This document shows positions 12,329 through 24,249 of a stretch of 64,000 nucleotides of DNA, piece by piece. The stretch comes from Elmis aenea (taxonomy: Eukaryota; Arthropoda; Insecta; Coleoptera; Elmidae): contig OX393579.1 in NCBI GenBank assembly GCA_947652605.1, forward strand, positions 22,403,674 to 22,467,673, written 5' to 3'. The translations under genes and the position numbers were made by a program. Each line of letters begins with the position of its first letter. The stretch's first letter is position 1. Under the pieces are notes generated by a model that searched no databases, was not told the origin of the DNA, and worked only from the letters and a program-made list of their open reading frames with translations.

Positions 12329-13280
12329 AAGGGGTAAGCAACCTTTTTTAGTGGCGGGCCAAATCAAACTTGTCTGATGTAGAGTAGACTAGGGTCATAA
12401 TTTTTAGTGGTTCAAAATACAAAAACGTGAAAATGATACAAAATAAAAGATATGATATTATTAACATTGTCTTTATATTATTGATCGTTATATGTAATTT
12501 TATAACGAAAAACAATACTAAGAAAAACACAATGTTAATACAAAATGAAGTACGATATTTACCACTGCTGATATTTTTATAATTAATTGATATAAGGTGC
12601 GATTTTAGTAGTGACAATGGGCAAAGTGCTCCAAATTTTCATTGTGTGCCACAATGAATTTTTTGATATTCTTTTTTGCATCGACAATCAAGGGCCTAAA
12701 TTTTTATAAAGTTCATTATGTAATTCCAAAACATCTTATTTCTTTTCTGCTAAGAATTCTAGAAATTCCTTCGGGACTTTTTCAAGAATTTTGTTTGTGG
12801 TAAATATTATCAATGAAGATAAAAATATTTAAAAATAGGTATGTTTTTAAAATCAGCGAACCTTTTTAAGAATTCGTGCAATTTTATTAATATCGATACA
12901 TTTTTGTTTTCCATAAGTATTGGTAAAAGCTGTGTGAAATGATGAAAAATAAATAAATTGTTGTTATGTATTTAAATCTTTAAATTTGTTTTGAAATGTA
13001 TGGATATATCCACACAATTCGGTGACTATTTGATTTTCCTTTTGTAATTTTGTATGCAGTTCATCCAAGTTATGTCAACCAAAACCAATAAATCGAACAA
13101 CCATGCTTTTATTGGTCAGTTCTGCATAGAAGTTGTACACTAGGGATTATAAGCAATAATAAGAATATGTTTTTTTTTTAATAAAAACAAATAAACGTGT
13201 TTTATAAAGGGCTTATGCATCTTTTGAAAATGCCCACGGGCCAGATTATAGACTTTTGAGGACAGGAGGTTGCCCATCTG
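12329..13280. mobile_element. Probable decayed hAT-like element
   Basis: The left end AGGGGTAAGCAACC followed by GGCGGGCC, and the right end GGGCCAGA followed by GGTTGCCCATCTG, are inverted relatives of the hAT consensus CAGGGGT--GCAACC. On the minus strand at about 12790-12600 a broken frame reads KVPKEFLEFLAEKK, a stop, then DVLELHNELYKNLGP, which looks like a decayed protein-coding relic. The flanking 8-mers agree only partly, so the insertion is old. Confidence 0.45.
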
Positions 13281-14459
13281 ATATAAATGATTAAATGGGC
13301 AGAAATAAAACATATCCAGATATAGATGTTGTCTCTCAAGTACGAAAATATCATGATACAAATTAAAATATTACAATTATGTTTATTATATCCTTAAAAC
13401 AACCAATATTTTATTACACTTGTATCCTTATAGTTTAAAAAATTATTTTATTTGTTTGTTTATATTTAAGCAGCTAAAAAGTCCATAATACCTTTTTACT
13501 GTGGATAACAATAACTAAGCATACTTTAGGAATAGCGGCCGATTTAATTGCAGTATGTTTAAAGCATTACAATTGATTACTATTTAGGTAATATATACAG
13601 TGTGTTTGAAATTCGAGTTTAAGCATGGCTCGCTTATAATAGCTAGAATATAGGTTAAAATTCGGCAAAGTTGCTAAATTTGGTGCTCATTAATAATCCA
13701 AAGAGAAATTGGAGATATCTCAAACGGTATCTGAGAAAATTGGGAAAAACCGGAAAATATGATTTTTGAAAATCGTCTATAGCTCCTTCGGAGTATTAGT
13801 ATGATTACTACCTATATAAAAATTAAAATAAAATGAAACAAACGCACTTACATTTTTAAATTTGACTATTGAATAGAAATAAACATTGAAAAAAATTACA
13901 TTTAACACCTTTACAGCGTCATTACTGCAACAAATGGAAAAGGTTTTTATTATAAATTTCTCCGAAAATTTTATTCTTAATATTAAGACTTTTTCACAAT
14001 GAAAAGGAGGACACAAAAAAATTGAAGAAAAATATATCGGAAATAAAAGAAACATTTTATTCATTGCAAAGTTTGTGCATTGCCTAAAAGCAATTTTAAT
14101 GTGAAAACAAATTAATAAATATTCATAAGATACAGGATTTTAGCAAATTTGGAAGAATTCACAAGACCTCTATGTAGTGTTTATTATTAAAGTACATTGG
14201 CAAAAGTTGTTTAGAATTTAAAAATAAGGCTTAAAATAATACATCGTCTTTCTATGAACTTGTATTGTAACTCTTAAAATTAGTGCACTTTACTCTTGCA
14301 AATATTTTTATATCTAGTGTCATGTGAATTATTAGATTATTGAGCCTTTTTCATCTGAAAATTAGTTTTAAAACATGCAGAAGTTTTATCAAGAATATTT
14401 TTCTTTACTTGATAATAAAAAAACTTTTCCATTTCTTGCAAATTTTTTGAATGACGCTG
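13281..14459. other. Intergenic AT-rich stretch
   Basis: CAGTGTGTTTGAAATTCGAG just after TATA at 13599 looks like the diverged left end of a TA-flanked foldback element, but no matching right end was found. Otherwise I see nothing. Confidence 0.35.
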
Positions 14460-14750
14460 TATGTATGTATATGTCGTAGGCATAATGTGAAATCCGGCAT
14501 TTTATAAAAAGCCGGCAAAACGAGCAAATTATGACTTTTTCTTAGACCCATACATTTGTGTTCATACAAAAAAAAAGCTTTAACCAACCTTTAACCTGAC
14601 CCTCATTCATTTGGTCAGTAGTAGAGGGTCAGGTTAAAGGTTGGTTAAAGTTTTTTTAAAAATAAATAATAAAAATGAAGCTAATAGTTTTGTGCCTAGG
14701 CGTTTTATAAAATGCCGGATTTCACATTATGCCTACGACATATATACATT
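14460..14750. mobile_element. Palindromic MITE with a nested hairpin
   Basis: The outer arms are near-perfect: TGTCGTAGGCATAATGTGAA at 14473 and its reverse complement ending at 14740, continuing through AATCCGGCATTTTATAAAA. In the middle, 14578-14650 is a second, independent hairpin (CTTTAACCAACCTTTAACCT with its inverted copy AGGTTAAAGGTTGGTTAAAG). The inner hairpin recurs, diverged, at 50860-50931, so it is mobile by itself or part of a family. Flanking TA/TATA is compatible with TA-targeted insertion. It is non-coding. Confidence 0.75.
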
Positions 14751-16693
14751 CAAATTTTACTAATATACATTAAAACTTTAACTATTTAATACATTTGCAA
14801 AATAAATTTCTATTCTGGCGAACCAAGTAGTTCGTTCAGCTTTATGATACATTCTCACTTTGAGTAAGTATTGATTTGTAAGAATAAAAACAATCAGTTT
14901 TTATTCAGATTTTTCTTAAAAATGTTCTTGTTTGTAACCCTGAGGTAAGATTAAAATAAATCCGAAATATTGGTTGTCAATAGAGTTTTCTTTATGCTCG
15001 GCTGAAGCCTTCAATACAGACCACTAAAACCATCAAAATTATTTATCTTATATGTATATTTACATATAATGGACACATCTCTTAAGTATGTGATGCTGAA
15101 TAAAAATCTAAAATAAATTATCATGATCTTGTTAGTTCAAAAGTTATTAAAAAAAGTTGAATAGAATAATATAATTAAACAATAAGTATATAAATATTGA
15201 TAATAAACAGTAGTATTTTGTTTCTTGTTCTTATTTATTAAACAAAACTGGACTAAAATATGGCTTCATTCAAATGAAACAAATATTAAAATAATTAAAA
15301 TTTCCTGATATTAAAATTCAATAAATATGAAAATGGTGCAAGTTCATTTATGGCGGTAAATTTTGCTGAACAGGCTACGACTACTATTTTGTACAAATTT
15401 CAATTTAAAGGTTTAACAGACAATTCTAAGGGGTTTTTTTGGTAAACTTTAGCGGATGCTTCACGACTTTTTAGAAAAATGAAGATTTGTGATTGCACCA
15501 AAAAATCATCATCAAAACATTCTTAGCAGCTGTAGAGGCTTCTAGAGAACTACGAGTGTACACCTTGTTGTAATGTTTGTTTAAAGATTCTTCAGCCGTT
15601 AATATATTTTAATCTGCAAACAAAATTTTACTCTATTTGGTACCTACGTAATAAGAAAGTAAGCGCTTACATTTGGACACTTTTTTGTATTAAGGCCTTT
15701 GTTAATAACTTTTGTAACAGTATTTATGGCTAGACTACATAGGTATGTGATAAAAACTTCAACTTATATATATGATGTTTCAGTTTTGCTGAATTAAGAA
15801 GTTTTCTTCCACAGATCTGCCAACTCTTAACCTCAAATTATGTATCTACTTGCATAAGTAAAATTAAACGTTTGGGGCCTGAAACATACTACATACTTTC
15901 AACCTTAGTTGTTTGTATTTAGTAAACATAACATTAAACATAACCTCAAATGTGTTTGTCAACTGAAATGCATCATATCCATCACACTTTAAATTTACTT
16001 TCTATCAACAATTTTGACACTAAACTAACCAAACTCGGATCATACGATAAAAGCCGAAACAATGCCGAATATTGCCGAAGGAATCTCTCGGTCTCCTGTT
16101 TTATATTCTGGAATCTGAGCATTCTGGCAAATGTTACCGTCTCGATTATAGGTACCTTAAACGATTATAAAATCGAGAGATATCTAGCGGTGGAAGATGT
16201 AAGGTCGTGCATATCAAGCCAATTTTTACTGTAGTCTTGCGCTTCTGAAAGTTGCAATCACGACACACGTTGCTACTGCGTCTTTATGGTAGTTGTGGCA
16301 ACGATGTTTTCCCAATGTATCTAATGTACCTACCTGCTTTTATTTCAAATATGTACACTTCTAATACTACTTTCCGCATTGAATGATCTGATACGCATTT
16401 GCCTTAAAGAAGTTTATGTATTTCTACTAATAGGCCCTATTAATTTGACTTAAAATTTTAGCTAATACAAACTGAGTTTTTAGTTAATACAAAACACAAA
16501 AAAAACATTAAGAAATAATTACAAATATTTTATGCTCTAAAATTTTTATAATTTTCTAGCAGAACCTCAACTTATGTTACATGAATCCCAGGAAAATATT
16601 TGTTAAAGGAATGTTAAGTTTAAGTAACAGTATATAACATTTATTGAAAAATAAGGGTCAAATTTACAGGTTTATTGTAGTGTAGTGTAAAAA
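14751..16693. other. Intergenic AT-rich stretch
   Basis: No supported gene. At 14939-14975 CCTGAGGT, AGATT, AATCCGAAATATTGG is a weak copy of the ribozyme-like arrangement near 6018. The region around 16090-16190 holds inverted relatives of the 10.9-kb CCAGAATGCTC repeat, including two TCGATTATA/CGATTATAAAATCGAG words. Confidence 0.35.
16640..16645 (-). terminator. Polyadenylation signal of the ZAD zinc-finger gene
   Basis: AATAAA on the minus strand, about 50 nt past the stop codon at 16694. Confidence 0.6.
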
Positions 16694-18549
16694 TTAAACT
16701 TTTATAAGATTACTATCCACATCTATATGGTATCTACGATTATGTTTAAATAAATTAGTTTTACTTGTGTATTGTTTTGGACAATAACTGCATTGTAGAA
16801 GTTTAATTTTCCCCTCGTGTTTGGATTCTATATGCCGTTTTAAGCTTGATTTATCTCTGTACTGCATATTGCACAAAGAACACTTAAAATCTTTTTCGGT
16901 TTTATGCTTGTTTTGATGCCTTCGAATGTGTTTGTTAAGTGTAGCCTTTAAAGGAAACGCTTGACCACATATAAGACACTTGAATTTTCGCTCTCTTATA
17001 TGAATTAGCAACTTATGGGTTTTTAATGTACTATTGTTGGTAAATCCTCTGCCACAGACTTCACATACATAATGATTTGGATGAGTATGAACACGTTTAT
17101 GTGCTCTAAGAACAGTACGACGTTTAAATGCTTTCCCACAAAATTTGCAAACATGTTTCTTCTCTGTGCTGTGGCCTTCCTTATGATCTATTAGGTATGT
17201 TTTTCTTATAAAGCTGCTTCCACATATTTCACAAACAAACTTTTTATTCGGATCGTGAGTTTGCATGTGTTGTTGTAGAAGATATGAAAAGTGGAATTTC
17301 TTCGAACATATGTTACATTCGTGCTCTGGCTCGTTAGTTAAATTTTTTTCATCTTCGTATGTGGAAGATGAAGCATTGGTCTCATTATGAACCTTCACAA
17401 AAAATTTTGTACAGTAGTCTTCGGCATTAACGTCGTTTAGTTCATGTTTCACACGCATGTGATTTTGAAAACTTGATTGGTATAAATATGATTCACCACA
17501 AGTGTTACATTCATATTTCGTTATTTCTTCAAAACTTTCACCAGCTTCATTGATTTTAACATTAGGTTGAGGTTTTTGAATAACGGCGGGTGGTGTTTTG
17601 TATTTTTTTAATGTATTTTGTGAGATACCAACAACTTCCGTTTCATTTAGCAAGCAATGGGGTTTCAAGTCTTCAGGATCAGTAATTTTATTTTGCTGCT
17701 CCATAAAAAAATGATTAGAATGTGATAATTCTTGTTCAGAAACATATTTAGTTTCATTTTCTATAAAGGAATGTTCTGTGTCAGATAACTCCTGTTCACA
17801 TTCCATCGATTCATTAATTGGATCCATAAGGATCTCAACTTCTGTTACAATTGCTTCAGAATCTGTCATAACTGGCAGATAGTCCGCAGTGATATACTGA
17901 ACATCTCGTTTACATTTATACATCTGCACGGTATCAACCTCATGTTTAACCATTACATCTACAAGTTTATAATTTATATCATCCGATTCTTCCATTGTAC
18001 TGTCACATGCTTTATGATCTTCCATTTCTGCATCATCTTCAATAAATTCTCTTTCTGTTTCAATTTCACACTCGTTAATAACATCTCCTTGAAAAACTTG
18101 TTCCTCAGTAATAATAACAGGTACTTGTATTTGTTTGGATTTAGCCATACTTCCTACTGATCCTTTTTGTGGTGTTTTTATATTAACAATGCTGTTTATT
18201 GTTTTTCCATATTTTTCTGTATCAGTATTTGATATGCTCTTATTTGCTTTGGCTGCAGATCTCAACATTTTTTCAGATTGTTCGTACACAATAGTAAAAT
18301 TATAGAACTGTGTAAGTACTAAAATGCAACTATCGCATAAATAGGAAGGCAAATCTTGGTCTTCTCGAATCTATAAACAAATAATAGTTAACAAAATTAG
18401 CTATTATTTGGATAAGATAAACTAACCTCAGAACCTATACAGTTTTGAAGAATCATAGCTAATGTAAGACCGTGTTCATAGATATCAAAGAGCGATAACA
18501 TTGCGTCTTGTTCGGTTAAACATGCTCTGCATTTGTAAATCACTTCCAT
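16694..18549 (-). CDS. ZAD-domain C2H2 zinc-finger transcription factor
   Basis: Two exons, 18549-18427 and 18370-16694, flank a 56-nt intron (donor GAG|GTTAGT, acceptor TTTATAG, phase 0) and encode 599 residues starting MEVIYKCRACL. The N-terminus has the zinc-coordinating ZAD pattern: CRAC at residues 7-10 and CDSC followed by a hydrophobic helix about 45 residues later, split by the intron; ZAD mediates dimerisation in insect factors. An acidic linker follows. About residues 327-588 hold eight C2H2 fingers, among them FVCEICGSSFIRKTYLIDHK and HVCKFCGKAFKRRTVLRAHK. A sequence-specific nuclear DNA-binding role is expected; target genes cannot be inferred. The gene lies head to head with the methyltransferase gene. 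The family is very large, so orthology to a named gene is not claimed. Confidence 0.93.
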
Positions 18550-19121
18550 TTTTATGTTTACTAAAATAAACTCACGATAATTACTAGCCACCGTAGTGGC
18601 TGTTGTCACAAAGTTATAAAACAAACCACAAATTAAAAGTGTAGCTTGGGTATATATAGTGCTGATATTATAGGGTAGATGGCATGCTTAACAGTATGTT
18701 CATAAGGTTCATTTTATGTACCTTAGGTTTGACGTTTATAATCAAAAACTAGAAGTAAAGAAGAGAACATGTTTCTAAAACAATAAATTAATTTAGCATT
18801 TTAAATGCCAATCTAGTGTTTTGAAACTGCACGAAATACTATGTAAGTACTGTTTTTATCTATGAGTACTATTTATTAATTTGACATAGTGTTGTAATAG
18901 GATATTAGATATGATTGACCCTTTGTTTTTGTCTATTTATAAATTTTATTTAACACTTTTAGTTCCTATGTTTATTAAGTTTTTGTGTATTAAAAGCATG
19001 AAGGTGTAATAATCAATTTACAATGTGTGTGAAGTTTCACGAAAAATTCCCTTTGAATTAATTATTATAAATGCCTTTTAGGCATACTTTTGGGCAACTG
19101 TCGAAAAATTAATATGATTGT
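18550..19121. promoter_or_regulatory. Shared interval between two divergent genes
   Basis: 572 bp separate the start codons of the zinc-finger gene (minus) and the methyltransferase gene (plus). A TATATATAG string at 18651-18659 is about 105 bp upstream of the zinc-finger ATG. A bidirectional promoter is likely from the spacing, but transcription start sites cannot be placed from sequence. Confidence 0.5.
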
Positions 19122-20137
19122 ATGGACCAAAGTACTATAAACTATGGATTTAATTCAAAATGCAGCATTAATTTAGATGAAGTTTTTAGTCCCAACGGAA
19201 ATGAAAAGAAAAAAGCAGCTCGTAGACGTTGGGCAATTTTGGCAAAGGCTTTGAAGGTCTGTTAAAAATAAGTATAAGTAGTTAATATAAATTCATTTAA
19301 TTTCTTGTATAGAGTCCAACTGGTAGCGAACCTTCAAGCCCAACAGATGAGTTTTCTGTTCGACGTATATCTTCCTTCATGCTCTTAACCACAGAACTAT
19401 TAAGAAATATTCCTTTGAAGTTGTCAAATCCGCACACTGTAGATCAAGTAAAAAAACGAACTTGGTATAAATACTTGATGCTTGTGGATAACATTGAGTA
19501 TTTTGTTAATGTAGGACATAGAAATCGAACGTTTTCTGCTGAAGATCTCATGGGTTTCAATAACACTGGAAACATTTGTATTTGGCCTTCAGAGGAAACA
19601 TTGTGTTATTACATTGGAGCTAATTTAACTATTTTTGAGGGAAAAACAATTCTTGAATTGGGAGGAGGAATGTCGGGCTTAGCGGGTTTAGTTTGTGCAA
19701 AGTATGGGGCTTCAAAATTAGTTTCTGTTACAGACGGCAACAAAATATCAGTTGAAAACGTACAAGCTAGTTTATATGTTAATGATTTCACTTGTCCTGT
19801 AAATTGCAAAGTATTAAAGTGGGGTGAATATGTAGGTGATGATCAGTACGACATTATATTGTGTGCTGATTGCTTGTTTTTCGATGAAGCGAGGGTAAAT
19901 TTAATAAAAACATTACGAGACTTGCTGTCTGCAGATGGATTGGCCTTAGTTATGGCGCCCCGAAGGGGAAACACGCTTAGTACATTTATAGAACAAGCTC
20001 AAGAAGTAGGATTTTCGTGTAAACAAATTTTAAATTATAACCAAGTTGTTTGGGAAACTCACTTAGCTTTATTAGACAATTGTGAGTACGATGAAAATAT
20101 TCACTACCCTATTCTGATAGAACTGACCAAACCCTAA
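19122..20137 (+). CDS. CAMKMT: Calmodulin-lysine N-methyltransferase
   Basis: Two exons, 19122-19256 and 19313-20137, with a 56-nt intron (AAG|GTCTGT, TTGTATAG, phase 0) give 319 residues, close to the roughly 323 of the human enzyme. The protein begins MDQSTINYGFNSKCS and contains KKAARRRWAILAKALK before the splice site. It then has the class I methyltransferase fold: the S-adenosylmethionine motif ILELGGGMSGLAG at about residues 159-171, an acidic VTDGN, and the post-motif DIILCADCLFF typical of the METTL21/CaMKMT group. The segment NTGNICIWPSEETLCYY just before motif I is characteristic of this family. The enzyme trimethylates a lysine of calmodulin in the cytoplasm and nucleus. The intron-less reading would start at the internal ATG 19379 and lose 67 residues that fit the family, so the two-exon model is preferred. 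Confidence 0.92.
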
Positions 20138-20161
20138 GTGACCTTTGTATATTCTGAAATT

Positions 20162-20284
20162 ATTAAATAGCGCTATCAAATATGACTTGACCAAAACACT
20201 TTACTCATGTTGCATCGAAGTTGCCTATGTTTATACAATAATATAGCTTAATTATAATGCAATGCTTTAACAGCTAAAAATAAA
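20162..20284 (+). terminator. Polyadenylation signals of the methyltransferase gene
   Basis: ATTAAA at 20162 and AATAAA at 20279 lie 25 and 142 nt after the stop codon; either could be used. Confidence 0.5.
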
Positions 20285-20905
20285 ATTTTATATGACAGTG
20301 AGAGCAAACGGGTACGATTTAAAATGTCAAAGATTTATAATGTCATTATCATTTTTGCTAATTTAATACTATCTTTAATAATAAGTTAGATCTCCATAGT
20401 GACCCAAATGAAGTGGTACACTCAGCACAAATACAATTTTTTCCAGTTTTAATTACATGTTTAGTAAAATAAATAAACTTCAACAATTTTTAGTAAATAT
20501 GATTATCACATTTTCAGTGGCGTAAAGAACATGGAATTTAAATTAATGCTCCTGTTTAATGATATCTAGATAGTTAAGCTATCTCCAATTAAAACGTGAT
20601 ATAGGAAAGTTGAAAATACTCCATATAATATATAAAGGCAACTTTGATGCAACATGATATTTGTTTCGGCTTGTTAAAAAAATTTGCAGTAAATTTTAGA
20701 TGTAAAAATTGCTGAATAAAATATTTTGTTACTGAAATTTTCGAGGCTAAAAAAGTTTACTTTTAAATTACAGGAGTCATTAGAAACTAGCTTTTTCTTT
20801 GTGTGTAATTTTCTTAAAATGTTTTTGTGAATTATGTAGTTGTAGAACATTTTACCGAGATGATGTTAATTCTATAACTGCACCTTGTAAATGATTAGTT
20901 GTATA
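20285..20905. other. Intergenic AT-rich stretch
   Basis: No gene or repeat that I can support between the methyltransferase 3' end and the foldback element. Confidence 0.4.
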
Positions 20906-21843
20906 CCGGGTGATTTAGTTTGACTGTCACACCCCTATAACTTTTTAATTATTGAAAATAACCCCGACAAACCTAATATTTTGGGAAACGGCGACAAATT
21001 CTCTATTAAATGATGTGCATTTGTTATCACTACGATGACGTATGTCAATTCTGCGATAGGCAACTGTTTTTTTTTTTAAATTACATAGTATACATTTTGT
21101 TGTTGATTCGGATAGAGAATTTAATTCTGAATCCGACCGTGTATTAAAAAGGTATGCTTACATGAAATTTTTCGAGAAAAATCAGTTCAAAGTTTATTCA
21201 AATCATAGCAAAGTCTATTAAACATAACAAAAAACGATCAAACCTTAAAAATTATACTATAACTATCAATGGAAATGTATTAAAAGTTAATGTTTAATAA
21301 AAATAAAAACAAATAATAAATGTCGACATAAAAAATTAGGCTTTAATGTATTCACATTCCAAACACAGTTGTCCTCTATTTGTAACTGCTTGATTGAAAT
21401 TAGAGTCTAATTTTTTTATGTCAACGTTTATTATATGTTTTTATTTTTATTAAAAATTAATTTTTATTACATTTTTATTGATAGTTATAGTATAATTTTT
21501 AAGATTTGATCGTTTTTTGTTTTGTTAAATAGACTGTTTGCTATGATTTGAATAAACTTTGAACTGATTTTTCTCGAAAAATTTCTTATGTAAGCATACT
21601 TTTTTAATACATGCAGATTAAGAATTAAATTCTCTATCCGAATCAACAACAAAATGTATACTATGTAATTTAAAAAAAAACAGTTGCCTATCGCAGAATT
21701 GACATACGTTATCGTAGTGATAACAAATACACATCATTTCATAGAGAATTTGTCGCCTTTTCCAAAAATATAAGGTTTGTTAGGGTTATTTTCAATAATT
21801 AAAAAGTTATAGGGGTGCGACAGTCAAACTGAATCACCCCCGG
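20906..21843. mobile_element. Foldback element, TA-flanked, 938 bp
   Basis: The left arm starts CCGGGTGATTTAGTTTGACT and the right arm ends with the inverted equivalent AGTCAAACTGAATCACCCC. The arms pair for roughly 430 bp each, so the element is almost one palindrome around a centre near 21375. It is flanked by GTATA and TATAT, consistent with a TA target duplication. It is non-coding, and its ends resemble the CAGGGTG termini of the other foldbacks. Confidence 0.8.
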
Positions 21844-24249
21844 TATATTGGGGTAATGTGAATATCTTCTAGTTCCATGACATATACAAGTTGCTACTGC
21901 AACACATTGTACACTAGTCCAATTATTTGTGACCTATTAATTACCTTGTCTGTGATAAATAATACCAATTTCCTCGTAATATTTAAATGTTTAATATTTT
22001 ATTGGAAAGATGCTCATAGTTATTAATTATTATAACATAATTCAACACAGGGTGTTCACAAACTAACTATATATTAAAATTGTCTTACATCCTTTGTCGG
22101 CTATTACCAGACTGCCAAAAGCAACAGATTTTATTTTTAGTCTTCTTATATTTTGTTACTATGCACCTTTTAATCTTCTTGGTAATGTTGATAATAGCTT
22201 TTTACCACTTTAGTCCTGTAAACATTGGTGATAACATGATCTTCATAGTGTTAATTATTTAAAAACATCTTTTAAATGCAGGTTGTCTAAAACAACTTGA
22301 TGCTATGGGATTCTCTAAAGCTTCAATAAATAAGTCGGTTATAGGTGTTAAAATATATGGGGGCAGTACAATGCATTCTTCCTCTATGTTTTCTCACTAT
22401 TGTGATCTCCGTAAATATAAGAGCTAAAGGGGTGGTTAAATGGTGTGTAAACATTCTAAAGCAGAATTTTGAGCTCATTTTAAATCTGATTTTGTTGGTG
22501 GTGGAAGATGAGGATTCGAACAGGGGCATATTTTGTCGATATCTCTTTTTTATTTCTTATGGACGCATATTGAATTTTCACACTAAAAAAAATATAATTT
22601 TAATACAACCCTATATTAAACCTTTGTTTTTAGTAACTAAAAATATCAGACATTATGAGAAATTAATAAAATTGCCTATTGCATAGAAAACATTTTAAGA
22701 GATATCAGTAAAATTATATTTCGTAATATGAAAATTGCCATTTTCGTAAAACTATTTCAGAAAATAAGAGCTTATGGAAAAAATGTTGAGTAATATTGTA
22801 GCTTTCTGTTGAAAATTATTTAAAAAATCTTATTTTTAATATAAATAGTTTATGCTGAATACTCCAAAACTATACATTTTATGGGGATAAGATTTAATAT
22901 AAGTTTTTGATAAAGCCATAAAAAGCATGTATTTGTGTTATAATTAAAAAATGGAAAATATCATTTGACAAACTGAGGATCATCTTTATCAGGTGTCACT
23001 GAATAGCTACAACTTTTTTTCATAAAATTTACCATCGTTTTAGCAAGCGAGATATTCAAAGTCAATGAAATCGGTATTTCTGTATATCTGGTAAGCCATA
23101 TATTGGTTTAAAAGTGTAAATTGATTATTATACTGTGCCCATATTTATTTCTGTATGTTTATCACATTTAACCAACTTTATAACTGTTAGAGTTTCTGAG
23201 ATCTCGGTGATAATCAAATTAACTTGGGTAGTCTGCATCTTGTTTTTGTTATTGTATTTTGTGAGTGTGTGGATGTAGTATAATGAAGTTTTAACTATTA
23301 ATTTTTAAAGTTTAACGAAGTCTTAATGTTGAGAGTAACAGTATAATGGATTTAAAATTATCAATGATTTTATTTTAAAGACGAATTGTTTTATAAGTAA
23401 TAAAATTTTCCCACTTTTATAGCTACAAAATAGAGAAAATTTAATTCAATTTGTTTAAAAGATGTTGGTTTTTTGTTTAAACAATAATAATTGTTGTTCA
23501 AGTAGTCCACAATTTTTGTCATCAAATCAAAATTGAACACAACATGTCCTTTATAAATTTTCAAACTATATATCTGTGGAAGAACTTTACAAAATTTCAA
23601 TTCAGTATGTTCGAGTTTCACAAAATTGAGGAGCTTTAGTTTTGCTGATGTGTGAAAGAGGGAGAAAAAATGAAATGTTGAAATATCGAGTAGAAAAACA
23701 AAATTGTTGTAACTTGTAACAATTGAAAGTTGTTTAGAATTTGTTTATATTGTTTGTACAGAAACATAGTATATGACTTGAAATTATCTAACTATATGTT
23801 GTATAAAAATTCATGTGGGTCCAATATTATGACTTTGTTAAATTAATTTGAAAGCGATTAGTGTAATGAGGTAAATATTGAATTTTTTTGCTCTAGTCTT
23901 CCCCAGCAATTGAAATATGCCATATTTACACTCTGTTTTATTGTTTTCTTTTATTTGTTCCTTGGTAGAGTGTGCTTTTGCCTTTCATTAAGTCGTTACG
24001 TTAGACAATTGGGGTTTTATTAATGTTTTTGTACCCATTCCTTTAGTAGGTATTATATATTTAAAATATGTACACTCCCTTCACCAGTATTTCTTTAATG
24101 TTAAATATATTAGATATCTAGTCATTGTTTAACAATGTTATTTATTTTTCTTAATTGTTATAGTTCCTATTAAGTATTATAACTTGAAACTGGATTGTTA
24201 TTAAAATGTTACCTAATGAAAAAAATGTGTTTTATTTATTATTTTGCAG
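21844..24249. other. Upstream flank or 5' intron of the WBP4 gene
   Basis: ACACAGGGTGTTCAC near 22046 looks like the start of a truncated foldback. An open frame at 22345-22686 shows no recognisable protein. The non-coding first exon of WBP4, ending in AT, must lie here or further upstream, but I could not pick it out. Confidence 0.35.

Noticed and set aside
18352..18352. Start of the zinc-finger protein at the TTG codon 18352
   Set aside because: Splicing to the upstream exon completes the ZAD cysteine pattern and supplies a proper ATG at 18549.
19609..19809. Minus-strand 66-residue frame within CaMKMT
   Set aside because: Shadow of the plus-strand coding exon.
22345..22686. 113-residue plus frame upstream of WBP4
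   Set aside because: No recognisable domain, AT-driven composition and no splice-linked partners; treated as chance.
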